This document shows, piece after piece, positions 1 through 10,302 of a stretch of 64,000 bases of DNA. Positions within the stretch are counted from its first letter, which is position 1. The number at the start of each line of letters is the position of its first letter. This DNA comes from Gigantopelta aegis (Eukaryota; Mollusca; Gastropoda; Neomphalida; Peltospiridae): NCBI RefSeq assembly GCF_016097555.1, contig NC_054702.1, forward strand, positions 67,631,463-67,695,462, written 5' to 3'. Position numbers and translations under genes: made by a program. The notes beneath the pieces were generated by a model, which worked only from the letters and a program-made list of their open reading frames with translations, did no database searches and had not been told where the DNA came from.

Positions 1-125
1 TTAATATACAGCCACGAATAGTTTATGCAGCAAAATAAATATGATATGTAATTACAATCGTTAAAGAAGTCTCTGTTAGTCGATAGCATCTTAAAAATTG
101 AAGCAAATTCAGGAATGTCACTTTA
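1..125 (+). repeat. Foldback MITE, right arm only
   Basis: This matches the right arm of the complete foldback element at 24360-24693, sharing the blocks 'ttaatatacag', 'ttatgcag', 'gtcgataacatc'-like sequence and 'caggaatgtc'. The left arm lies outside the window. Confidence 0.6.
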
Positions 126-540
126 ACTTTTTTGCTAATTGCTATTTTTAAAATTCTGCCCATTTTCAACTCTACCACCCCCCACCCACCGTGCTCTAGT
201 GGTGTCGTTAAACAAACCACACTTTTCACTTTCAAAATGTGGAAGTCAAGTAGGCCTAAGAGCATAAAGTTTGGTGGATGAAAACTAAAATGTTTGCTTT
301 TGAATTCTCTCAAAGTCTAACTTGAGGGACCAAATGTATGTGTAACTTGCAACTTAAAAAGTGTTATCTTTATTATGTGAAAATAGCAAGTTTGTTATGT
401 AACGAGCTCAAACATGGCCGCTTAATTACTCACAGGTGTTACGTTAACCGAGCACGAAGGCATGCTACGCTTTTGACGCTGTCTTGTCGGTGACCGAAGG
501 GTTACAATAATTTATTTCACGAAATGTCCACAACTTTGAA
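126..540. other. Intergenic, SINE tail fragment
   Basis: No gene is supported here. Positions 190-222 hold a detached SINE tail on the plus strand (ctctagtggtgtcgttaaac). The open frame on the minus strand over 23-313 crosses repeats and is not credible. Confidence 0.5.
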
Positions 541-584
541 GTGTTGAGTGACATTAGGGCCGGTTATCAGTCGAGTGGACGGTG

Positions 585-778
585 ATGATGGATTCCATTC
601 GGCAAAGTTCGTTCTTGTTGGCGGAATTCTCCGTTATCGTCCGAAGCAAGATACGCCCTGGAGATGAAAGGGTGCAGATTTGGCAGTTCCAGATACAGCA
701 CGCTGTAATGACAATTATTGGCAAAACTGATGTCAGCTTTCCTTGGAGAATCATTGTTTGCAGTCTTCGCTTGCACAT
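585..778 (+). CDS. Possible first coding exon, unrecognised
   Basis: The reading frame from ATG 585 (or 588) runs 64-65 codons and begins MDSIRQSSFLLAEF. It has mixed polar and hydrophobic composition and contains the stretch RPGDERVQIWQF. It ends exactly where a good splice donor (CAT then GTAAGA, exon end 778) occurs, because the stop TAA lies inside the donor. That is the pattern expected of a first exon. Against it, both minus-strand frames are also open over much of this region, so base composition may explain the ORF. I do not recognise the protein, and no matching downstream exon was identified. Confidence 0.22.
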
Positions 779-975
779 GTAAGAGTGTGGAGGACCCTTG
801 AGGGGGCTTAACATATATGGTTGTGTATGTTTGTATTTCTTGGTTGTGTCTGTATGCAGCCGTACAAGTGTGTAAGGTCGCCACTGGTTCTCACCCCCAA
901 GGACCAAGGTTGCATCACACCAAATAGATTGCCACTGAAGATACTGTTAACATTTTCAGATTTAACTGTTATAAG

Positions 976-1291
976 CATAAGCGGACGGGCCTCTATTTTA
1001 GTAGGGCGGGGGTGGAGGTGGACAGGCTGGCTTTTGCCCGAATTAAAACGAAATGCCCGAATGTGGATAACAACGTTTATTCACATTACCATTACTATCA
1101 AACAGCTATACAGCAAACGCATCGCTACGCATTTTTACATTGATTCCAACTAATTTTGAGGATAGGATGATGGAAATACATGGTAAAAAGGTCTCAGGTT
1201 AGCACATTTTGACCGAATATCTGTATGATTTTTGTCCGAATTCCAGAACTAGGGATTCAGTTGCCCCCGCCCCCTGTCTCGTACGCTTATG
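976..1291 (+). mobile_element. hAT-type MITE copy 1
   Basis: Terminal inverted repeats: cataagcggacgggcc at the left and tctcgtacgcttatg at the right. They are flanked by near-identical 8-bp target duplications (gttataag and tttataag). The interior is closely related to the copies at 23923-24283 and 63247-63592 and has a G-rich left end and C-rich right end. No transposase ORF is present. Confidence 0.75.
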
Positions 1292-2475
1292 TTTATAAGC
1301 AGTGTATAAGCACACAGAGGCCATGCCCATGATGGACGAACCTGAAACTTCAGTGGATAAGATTGTATCTATTCATTCTATAGAGCAAATGCATGTGTAA
1401 ATATTCCATTCATTATTAATTCATATTAAGAAAATGGGATATTACATTACATTGGCTAACCCTTTCCCCCACCCCTGCCCGTTTGAAGTGCATTTTAATG
1501 ACTTTTTTAAATAATAAAATTCATCATCCACAATGTAAATTAAATTGCAAATTCAAACTTTCTTTTTGTAGAATAGAATTGTGTGCCCCCACCCACCCAC
1601 CCCCACCCCCCCCACTCCCCACACAAACTTTATAATCCGCCCCTGCATTAAATACATTGTGATATGTTTGTACAGGTAGCGCCTAAACTCATAATAAGAG
1701 TATACATGTATACTAAAACAATGCATATTGGTTCTTGGACCAATTTAGTTCCTATGAAAAGCCCCTGCGCGTGCTGTAACCTCACCGTGGTGCAGGGGTG
1801 TAACATTCTCTTTGAGAATGGCCAATACAGCACAAATTGAAGTTTAGAGTAAAATTCGGTGTCCGTAAAATTCTTTGATATTTGTATTTGTATTTTTGCA
1901 CAGTTCTTTACACTGTTTTTGTTTGAACCTTGAATTTTTATATTGATGTTGATCATCACTTTATTTATTTGCATTACCATAGTTTGACACCCAATAGCCG
2001 ATGTATTTTTCGTGCTGGGGTGTCGTTAAACATTCATTCATTCCTATGAAAAGATGTCATATCTTTTTAATTTAAAATAGAGATTCCATCTCCCCTTTAA
2101 GTTTAAGCCATATATCCGAATTTGCAGAAAAGTTCTTCTAAAAATTCGACCACAGAAAGTCAGTACTGTTACGAAACGGCTTAGTTAACTCTATTAAATC
2201 TCGTGGAGTGAAGAATTTCGTGTTTACATAACACCTAAATAATCCACATTTTCACGCTGAAGCCCTGTAGACCTTTGTAGCGTTGCATAACTGACTATCA
2301 AGGTTTAACCAAACTGACGCTGAAAGATCCGTTAAGAATGCCACGTTACGACCAAATCTTCGACTGGTGTTTCGCGCGCGCCCTCGGTTGTGAGCTAACG
2401 CTTGAATACCTTTGATTGCGTCACCGCAGATACCGCGTCTGTTGCTGCTTCAGTTAAATACATAGATGATGTAAG
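1292..2475. other. Intergenic, AT-rich with repeat scraps
   Basis: No gene is supported. A C-rich tract at 1585-1625 followed by atccgcccctg resembles the end of a hAT-type MITE. At 1982-2040 is the 3' end of another SINE-like family (caatagccgatg, then gtgtcgttaaacattcattc). Confidence 0.4.
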
Positions 2476-2912
2476 CAGTTGGATATAGCGCTTTCACATT
2501 TGAAGTTTAGGACTCTTGTTAAATGTGCACACTTGAGTGACATAGTGTGTTAATTTATTTTAACCGGACTTGGTGGTGTTGTGGTTAAGCCATCGGACAT
2601 AAGGCTGGCTTGTAGGTACTGGGTTCGCATCCGGTTACCAGCTCCCAACCAGAGTGAGTTTTAACGACTGAGTGTGTAAGGTGTAAGACTTCCTCTTCTC
2701 TCTCACTAACAACTAACAACTAACAACTAACAATTAACCAACTGTCCTGGACAGACAACCCAGAAAGCTGAGGTGTGTGCCCAGGATAGCGTGCTTGAAC
2801 CGTAACGGATATAAGAACGAAAATAAGTTGAAAATGAAGTTGGATAAAGCGCTTACAAATTTGAAGTTTAGGACTTGATAAGTGTGCACACTCGAGTGAT
2901 ACAGTGTGTTAA
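2476..2912 (+). repeat. 78-bp direct repeats flanking a SINE
   Basis: Positions 2476-2553 and 2838-2912 are imperfect direct copies sharing agttggata, tttgaagtttagga, gtgtgcacac and agtgtgttaa. A SINE-D copy lies between them. They are far too long to be a SINE target duplication. Confidence 0.6.
2562..2835 (+). mobile_element. SINE family D
   Basis: The tRNA-like head (ggtgttgtggttaagccatc, A-box-like, then ggttcgcatcc, B-box-like) is followed by the family D body (aacaactaacaactaac, agctgaggtgtgtgcccag) and the tail ggatataagaacgaaaataag. Confidence 0.8.
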
Positions 2913-3065
2913 GGAATGCTTAAGCAAGACTTTTGGACTGGTATGCATATTCAACGATATTTCTTGTTCACCAAGTCCGATGGGTTTGTGTTGTTGTTTT
3001 TTATATAGTATTTATGGACTTTTACAAGGACGAATACAGGCGTTTGTGAAAGTCAAAAGTTGAAG

Positions 3066-3343
3066 TTTGTTTTGTTTAATGACACAACTAGAGCACATTG
3101 GTTAATTAATTATCATCTGTTGGCTGTAAGGCATATGTTCACTTTTGACGCGTAGTGTTAGAGGATTTCCTCAACATTTTTCTATTAGCAGCGAGGATTT
3201 TTTTTATATGCACTTTCCCAATGTCAGGACAGCGTGCATACCACGGCCTTTGATATACCAGTCGTGGTGCACTGGTTGGGACGGGGGGAAAACCCAATCA
3301 GAGAATGGGTTCGCTGAGATAGTTTGATCATACGACTCAAGCA
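3066..3343 (-). mobile_element. SINE family C, diverged
   Basis: The plus strand reads tail first (gtttgttttgtttaatgac), then the central block (accacggcctttgatatacc, ccagtcgtggtgcactggtt), then head remnants ending actcaagcacc. It is diverged and lacks the end of the head. Confidence 0.7.
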
Positions 3344-3389
3344 CCCCAGGACATGAAAGGAGGTAGCTGGATATTACAAGGGATGGTAA

Positions 3390-3629
3390 AAAGTTTCTTT
3401 TGTTTAACAACACCACTAGAGCACACTGATTCATCGGCTGTTGGATGTCAAACATTTGGTAATATTGCATAGTTTTAGAGGAAACCCGCTACATGTTTCC
3501 ATTAGTAGCAAGGGATTTTTTGTATGCACCATCCCACAGACGATAAATAGCCTAATGGGTCCATGGACGGGGAACGATTCGAGACCGACCGCGCATCAAG
3601 CGAGCGCTTAACCATTGGGCTACGCCCCC
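3390..3629 (-). mobile_element. SINE family B
   Basis: The tail lies at the left (ttgtttaacaacaccactag) and the tRNA-like head at the right (gaccgaccgcgcatcaagcg, then attgggctacgcccc). Part of the central block is deleted. Confidence 0.75.
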
Positions 3630-3680
3630 ACTCCCCCACCAGGGATGGTAAAGACATAGCTCTAAATATGACTGAAGAAC

Positions 3681-3885
3681 AAAAGTTTGTTTTTGTATAA
3701 AGACATCACTAGAACACATTGATTAATCATGCATCGGCTATTGGATGTAAACCATTTGATAATTCCGACACATAGACATCAAAGAAAACCCTCTAAACGT
3801 TTCCATTAGTAGCAAAGGATCTTTGATATGCACTTCTCCACAAACAGGACATCTCATTCCTCGACCTTTGATATTATACATGTAC
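3681..3885 (-). mobile_element. SINE tail and centre, headless
   Basis: A diverged tail and central block of the B/C type (catcggctattggatg, then ccattagtagcaaagg). The head is missing. Confidence 0.6.
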
Positions 3886-4424
3886 TTGTGACCGAGTTAA
3901 ACACCCCTTCCCTCCCCTCAACTCTCCGAGTAAGATGCAGTTCATCGCTAAAATGGGAGTGACTTAATTTATTTGAACTTTATTTTTGTTTCCCTTGTAG
4001 CCCCCAGTGCTTGTAGCAGTTTTATTAATCTCACTAGGCTTTTTCAAGACATTTAAATGTCTGTGGCCATCGAACACTCAAAAAGACGACCCCTGTTGTC
4101 CAGCTATCGTATCCCCCTCCCCCGCTATCTCATTGTAGACAAATCCACGTGGGTTGAATCACACCCATTTCTATACATTTTTAACAAATGACGCATGACC
4201 TCCAGCAGGTGCTGTGATGTACAGTATGCAGCATCCAATGTAAACAAAGTGAATATTTTCACAAACATCCTCTTCCCTGTCAAACCTAGTATAAAGCCAA
4301 AAATCATTTTATTGCATATATTTTCGCTTTTTTTTTCTTCTTCTTCTTTTCTTCTTCTTTTCTTTTTTTTGTCAACCAAATGGGCAGATCACTCTCGTAT
4401 GTGGTCACCTCCCCAATAAAGTAA
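3886..4424. other. Intergenic with pyrimidine tract
   Basis: No gene is supported. A T/C-rich tract with ttcttcttcttt units lies at 4325-4372. Confidence 0.5.
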
Positions 4425-4801
4425 GAAATGTTTTATTTAACGACGCACTCAACAGATTTTATTTACGGTTATATGGCGTCAGGCATATGGTTAAGGACCA
4501 CACAGATTTTGAGAGGAAACCCGCTGTCGCCACTACATGGGCTACTCTTCCGATTAGCAGCAAGGGATCTTTTATTTGCGCTTCCCACAGGCAGGATAGC
4601 ACAAACCATGGCCTTTGTTGAACCAGTTATGGATCACTGGTCGGTGCAAGTGGTTTACACCTACCCATTGAGCCTTGCGGAGCACTCACTCAGGGTTTGG
4701 AGTCGGTATCTGGATTAAAAATCCCATGCCTCGACTGGGATCCGAACCCAGTACCTACCAGCCTGTAGACCGATGGCCTACCACGACGCCACCGAGGCCG
4801 G
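4425..4801 (-). mobile_element. SINE family A, near full length
   Basis: Complete modular order in reverse: tail (gttttatttaacgacgcact), shared central block (gcagcaagggatcttttatt), and tRNA-like head ending caccgaggccgg. Closely similar to the copies at 20849 and 47872. Confidence 0.85.
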
Positions 4802-6103
4802 TCACCCTCCCCAATAAGCCGCAATACAGTGACTACACCATCAAGATGTCTGGGCTGGTTCCCCATTCCCACCCCCATCCCCAAATACGCCCTTAGCTGT
4901 TTCACACTCATGAATGCCATTTCCTCAACTTACAGTAAAGCTTCGAGTATTGCTATTCGCGAACTCATCCCATCTACACTTTAATCCTCTTAATATACAA
5001 ACTATCCGATAAAAGAAAATAAACCACGCAAATATCTGTTTCAACAAAGTCTTAAAAAAAAAAGTGTATTTTAAAAAATAATACCAAACGTAATTGCGTA
5101 TGAGTCATTCTAAATAACACTTACACATCAAAGTCAATAAACGTCTATCGCATTATGAGAAGTACATAAACCGCGCGGAGATTTTCTTTGAAGAGATTTA
5201 TTGTCAACGCTGTTTTTCCGCAGACAATGACGTTGAGTTGGAGAGAGGCTGGTTATCACCAGAATGTCTTCACGTCGACATGTCACTTCACAGAACATGG
5301 CGGCGGCATGAAAAAGCGTGTTCGAGTTAATCCAAGCTCCCGGCCATACTCCGGGTTCGTCTGTTCGCCTGTCAGATGACTGCATCGTATATGTATTGCC
5401 TCCATCAGTATGTACAAATAAATGAGTTCAGAAGGAATTAACCAATTACTTCAAAGGGTGTATACTACCAAATCAAATCCCATAGACGACAATAGTAACA
5501 TATGTGGCTCAAACTACCTGCAGCGTACCAATCGACATGAACGCCACGGATATAAATACTACCACCCCTCACACTTAAAGTGAATCAGAAAAAATCGGAG
5601 ATCAAGCTGCTCGTTTCTGAGATAAAGGGTAGCGTCTATGACTACCCTAGTTCCGCACAAAATTCGAGTACTTTTTTTTTTTTTATAGGTACCCCATACA
5701 TGTTTTAAGCACAAGGCTACTTGACACATTGGTACTAGATGAAATAACATTGCATATTCTTTTTACCCAGATGAAATTATTATTTTTTACAACCAACAGA
5801 CTCACATTTATAACCAATCACAGAACTTGTGGTGTTCACTTCTCTATCAAAAGTAGGGTGCACCTCGAACTTTGACCCAGCCGGAAGTTATTTGGTTTAG
5901 TACGACCTATAAGAGACAGTCCGGAGATTGTAACATGATTCTGACCAATAGGACCTTTTCAACGACTAACATAGCATATCCAATACATGTTCTTGTTTAT
6001 GATATAAATTATGTCTGTAAATTTGATGGGTTTCTGGTCGTCCTGTATTAGACAACTTGGATTTTAGTCCCAATAATTATGTAATTTTTACTATTATAAT
6101 TTA
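4802..6103. other. Intergenic, includes a CpG-rich unique patch
   Basis: Positions 5165-5390 are CpG-rich and repeat-free, with aacatggcggcggcatg and cgcgcgg. This could be promoter or 5' UTR sequence, but no ORF of note starts there. The rest is AT-rich with no recognised feature. Confidence 0.35.
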
Positions 6104-6331
6104 CTGATGGAAAGAAATAAGGGAACACATCAAATTGTAGACCAAATTTAATTCACTATTAGCGTAGTAATGTCTGTATTTCATACCAAGTTGTAATGTG
6201 GGACTGAATGTCTGTAGTGTTGAATGTGCTTCCTATATGTTCCCAGTCAACTTCTGACAATATCAATTGATTTTTGATGCAGTCATTATTTCTTGTTGCT
6301 ACCTATGTGATCCTTTATTTCTTTCCATCAG
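6104..6331 (+). mobile_element. Mariner-type MITE
   Basis: Terminal inverted repeats of about 26 bp (left ctgatggaaagaaataaggg, right ctttatttctttccatcag) are flanked by TA on both sides, at 6102-6103 and 6332-6333. The element is 228 bp with no ORF. The TA target site and TIR style fit a non-autonomous Tc1/mariner element. Confidence 0.75.
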
Positions 6332-6394
6332 TATCTGTTATATTTTAGGAAATTAAGTGAAGTTTGAGCTATTACAAATATCAGTGTGAAAGCT

Positions 6395-6625
6395 AGAGCA
6401 ACATTAGAGCATATTTGATTTACTAACTACATCGGCTATTGAAGGGCAAACATTTGTTAGTTCGGACATAGTCTTAGACTTAGAGGAAATTTGCTACATA
6501 TTTCCATTAGCAGCAAGGGATGTTTTATATGCACTGTCCCACAGGCAGAACAGAACATACTGCGTGCAGCCTTTGATATACCAACTGTAGTGCACTGGTT
6601 GGAACAGGAAAAACTATCAAATAAT
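6395..6625 (-). mobile_element. SINE family B/C, headless
   Basis: Diverged tail and central block (catcggctattg, ccattagcagcaagggatg, gtgcactggttgg). The head is absent. Confidence 0.65.
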
Positions 6626-7828
6626 GAGGTGGTTGATCAATGGCATTGGTATTGCAGGCCCATAAGAATTATATGTGAGGTGGGGAATGGGGGAGTGGGG
6701 CGGCACAAGCAAGATCATTTATTTTATTTATATAGGGTAGAACAAAAAACAATCAAGGAGTCTGTGCCCCCCCCCCCCCATCCCCCATCCTCTCCCTGTT
6801 CCTACGAGCATACACAGTAAACACAAAAATGTTAAATATGTAATTCAAATGATTTAAAGGGCTCTGTTAGTCAGACAATCCTAATAACGCTGCAAACTTG
6901 GAAAGTCGCTTTATAAATAGTGTTTTGTTTTAGCAGATGAAAATAAAATAAAATATCTTAAATTAAAAGTTGAATGATTGTTGAAACATTGCAGGTTTAT
7001 TGTTGTGGTTGTGGTGGTGGTGGTGCTTATGGTGGTGGTGGTGTTTATGGTGGATGTGGTGGTGGTGCTTATTTGAAGTTTGGACGATTTTTGCTGTATT
7101 GGTTCTTTGACATTGCTACGTTTTGGTTGCCATTTTATCTTTAAGTTTCAATATCATAAGAAAGGTTATTAATCCACAAAATTTTATACGTGTACTTCGT
7201 TTATTAAATAATGTATAAAATATAAGCAAGTGCTATGCTTTGTATATATAATTACTGGTCAGAAGCAGTAGAATGTGTTATCATGCCATATAAAAATAAT
7301 ACACAATTGGTAATGGGAAGAAACAGCTGCTGTTTTCTTGTTGAAATAGAAGAGCAAGTTCAAAATTAACAGCAGCTTTTCAAACAGTGTGCAAGCGTCA
7401 ATTCCCTTGCATAAAGATTAAATATATTAAAACATCTGTTTTGCGGGTGTACAAAGGTGTTGCTGATAAAATTTAATTAAGTGTTTCTCTTCAATGCCAA
7501 GTTAAAAACAAAACAAGCTTGTCACACATTCAATACGTTTGAGAAGTGTTACAAACAAAATTATTAGCTCATTTAACAATTCTAAGATATTTGAGTATCA
7601 AATCCTGAATATTTTATTCGAATAATATTTAAATTATTTGTATATATATATATGAAGAGCTCTTAGGAAGTACTCAATCGCTCGGTCTTCTAAGATATTT
7701 GCTTCCACAAAATGTATGAACTTTTTATGTTTCAAGGGAGGTAATTCTTTTCAGCGTATATAATTAATTTAATGATTGGAGTTACTTTGCTTAGGTAAGG
7801 CCGTTGCAGTGGAAATTTCAGCCATATA
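6626..7828. other. Intergenic, poly-C and GTG-rich tracts
   Basis: Poly-C at about 6767-6779. A fragment of the foldback MITE right arm lies near 6833-6915. A GGT/GTG-rich low-complexity tract lies at 7003-7072. AT-rich non-coding sequence follows to 7828. No gene is seen. Confidence 0.45.
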
Positions 7829-8094
7829 GTCGGCCTCGGTGGTATCGTGGTGAAGCCATTGGACATAAGACTGGTAGGTACAGGGTTCGCAGCCCGGTGT
7901 CGGCTCCCACCCAGAGAGAGTTTTAATGACTCATTGGCTAGGTGTAAGACCCAAACACCCTCTTCTTTGGCACTAACCACTAACAACTAACCCTCTGTCC
8001 TGGAAAGACAGCCCAGATAGCCGAGGTGTGTGCGCAGGACAGCGTGCTTGAACCGTAATTGGATATAAGCACGAAAATATGATGAAATGAAATA
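7829..8094 (+). mobile_element. SINE family D
   Basis: Full order of head (atcgtggtgaagccattgg), body (cactaacaactaaccc) and tail (ggatataagcacgaaaat). It is flanked by the target duplication agccatata (7820-7828 and 8095-8103). Confidence 0.85.
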
Positions 8095-8160
8095 AGCCAT
8101 ATAATACATGTATAAATATATGTGGCTTTATATCCTAGTACCGGTTCTAACCTGTATAAA

Positions 8161-8456
8161 AGTTTGTTTTGTTTAACAACACCACTAGATTTAGTAATCA
8201 TCGGCTATTGGATGTTTAACATTTGGTACTTTTGACACATAGTCTTCGAGAGGAAACCTGCTACATTTTTCCATTAGTAGCAAGGAATATTTTATATGCA
8301 CCTCTCACAGGCAGGATATCACATACCACGGCCTTAGAGATACCAGTTGCGGTGCATTGGTTAGAACGAGAAATAGTCCAATGGGCCCACCGACGGGGAT
8401 CGATCCTAGAGCGACCGCACATCAAGCGGGCGCTTTACCACTGGGCTACGTCTCGA
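8161..8456 (-). mobile_element. SINE family B, full order
   Basis: Tail (agtttgttttgtttaacaac), central block (caaggaatattttatatgca) and tRNA-like head (gcgaccgcacatcaagcggg, ctgggctacg) are all present in reverse. Confidence 0.85.
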
Positions 8457-8625
8457 CCTCCAACCGGTATAAAGATAAATGGTATTTTTTAACGACATCT
8501 CGGCACATTCTGTATTTCGGCTACTAGTATTTAGTGTCTAAGAAATGAATATTTCCACACTTGGTCGACTGAGAGAGTAGAATATCGCTGCATCCACATA
8601 GAATACTCCTAAAGATAAAACTGCT

Positions 8626-9030
8626 CCAAGTTCAGCCAGCAAACATTCCGCTAACGTTTGCGAACTATTTAATTGGTTCCCGAAGTGGTAAATCGCTTGC
8701 TGTGTAGCGTAAATATTAGTCTAACCGGCCTTGATGGCGCAGTTGTTAAGCCATCGGATTACAGGCTGGTAGGTACAGGGTTCACAGCCCGGTACCGGCT
8801 CCAACCCAGAGCGAGTTGTTAAGAGCTCAATGGGTAGGTGTAAGGCCATTACACCCTCTTCTTTCTCACTAACCAACTAACAACCTAGACAGACAGCCCA
8901 GATAGCTGAGGTGTGTGCCCAGGACAGCGTGCTTGAACCTTAATTGGATATAAGCACGAAAATAAGTTAAAATGAAATATTAGTCTAGCGAACGTTAGCG
9001 ACAAGCGGTTGATTGAACTTGCTCTGCTTT
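8626..9030. mobile_element. MITE with about 40-bp TIRs, split by a SINE
   Basis: Inverted ends share caagttca and cgctaacgtt (8630-8670) with aacgttagcg and ttgaacttg (8990-9024). The interior is interrupted by the SINE at 8724-8974. A related end (ttcagtcagccgtttgtcgc) occurs at 40236. Confidence 0.6.
8724..8974 (+). mobile_element. SINE family D nested in a MITE
   Basis: Family D head, body and tail flanked by the perfect 13-bp target duplication aaatattagtcta (8711-8723 and 8975-8987). The insertion into the surrounding MITE is therefore directly visible. Confidence 0.9.
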
Positions 9031-9049
9031 TCTTTCTTTTTTTTTGGGG

Positions 9050-9222
9050 GGGGGGGAGAGGGGGATAAAATCCACATATCCAGACAGGGCAGTACATATG
9101 ACCGTCTTCTGTGTACCAGTCGTTGGGATGGGGGGACGGGGTAGTCCATTGAGGGCGATCAATCCTGCGACCTACAGCACCATAGGCCACCACTCTATCA
9201 TTGGACTACACCCCGCCTCCTC
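9050..9222 (-). mobile_element. SINE fragment with a different tRNA-like head
   Basis: A poly-G run is followed by central-block remnants (gtgtaccagtcgttggga) and a head reading ggactacaccccgcctcc on the plus strand. This head is not that of A, B, C or D. Confidence 0.5.
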
Positions 9223-9803
9223 GATCCAGAGTTAATTCAAATTTGTCATGGACAGACAACCAAGATATCAACATCATGGTGCAAATATTTATTCGTTTAT
9301 ATATATCAAACATCACCCCCACAGAAAACAACAACTACCACCCACCCTCAACCTAAAACAAATATATATAATAACAAAATAAATAAAATAAAAACACGCC
9401 CCAAAAGAAACATCTAGAATTATATAAAAGAAAATTTAGTGAAGTTCAGTGTTTCTCAACCTTTCTCGGCAAACTCTCCATGTCCTACCTTTTGTTTCAC
9501 TGAACATTAATTACGTGGATACTGTTAAGTTAACAATGGTTTAAAAAAATCAACCGTAGTAATAATAAAACAACCTAATGTCAACAAATTACTATATCAT
9601 TATAGTGGTTATGTTAACTAGCATGTTTGAAAACTTTAAGCGCGTTCTACCGCCCAGCCCATTTGAGTTTACTATCTGACATGTAACACAAAAAACGTCC
9701 ATCTTGGGAAAACCGTCTAGGCTGAGAAATACTGGTGTAGATTAATTAATTATGGACATTATATGTATATATTTTCACTTTATAATAATTAATACATAGT
9801 GAG

Positions 9804-9980
9804 ATCAGAGGCGGATCCTGGAAATATGATGTCGGGAGTGGAGGAGGGTGGGGGTCTAACGGGAAACGGGCACATGGGCCAACTCGTCAAAAGGGAATCC
9901 CAATGGAAAAAACAAGAAGGAAAACAAAAAAGGACACGTGAATATGTTTAAGTCGCCTTGGATCCGCCATTGGAGATCAC
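9804..9980. mobile_element. Short hAT-type MITE
   Basis: Inverted ends (aggcggatcctgg at left, ttggatccgcc at right) are flanked by the direct repeat gagatca on each side. The interior is short and non-coding. Confidence 0.55.
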
Positions 9981-10302
9981 CTAAAATCAAAGTGAGATTA
10001 TCTTGTTTTGTCTGAGCGGCGTCATAGCACATATAGGGTAATTGAGGGTTGGAGAAATATTGTAGTTATTTTTTATATTTATAACTTCAAACTGATCACT
10101 TATGGTTACATGAGGTAGTTGCAAATTAATTTTCAACCATATTTCATCAATCACTATTTGCAATGATTTAAAAACTGTTAGAATATTTTATTATTAAAAC
10201 TCAAACCATTTGTTAAGATTAGAACAACTGTGGCCGGATCAGAACTGCATACCCTGTCCATTGCAATGTTTTTTGTTGTTTTTGTTTTTATTATATATAT
10301 AT
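9981..10302. other. 3' flank of the RBR gene
   Basis: AT-rich, with no ORF of note. Minus-strand polyadenylation hexamers AATAAA occur at 10302-10307, overlapping the RBR stop codon, and at 10287-10292. If the first is used, the 3' UTR is very short. It may instead extend through this stretch. Confidence 0.4.

Noticed and set aside
554-907. 117- and 105-residue minus-strand ORFs
   Set aside because: All frames are open here because of base composition. Neither has splice signals or a recognisable domain.
4428-4718. Recurrent 60-96-residue ORF containing LFALPTGRIAQTMAF
   Set aside because: The same ORF appears in every family A SINE copy (4425, 20849, 47872). It is SINE sequence, not a gene family.
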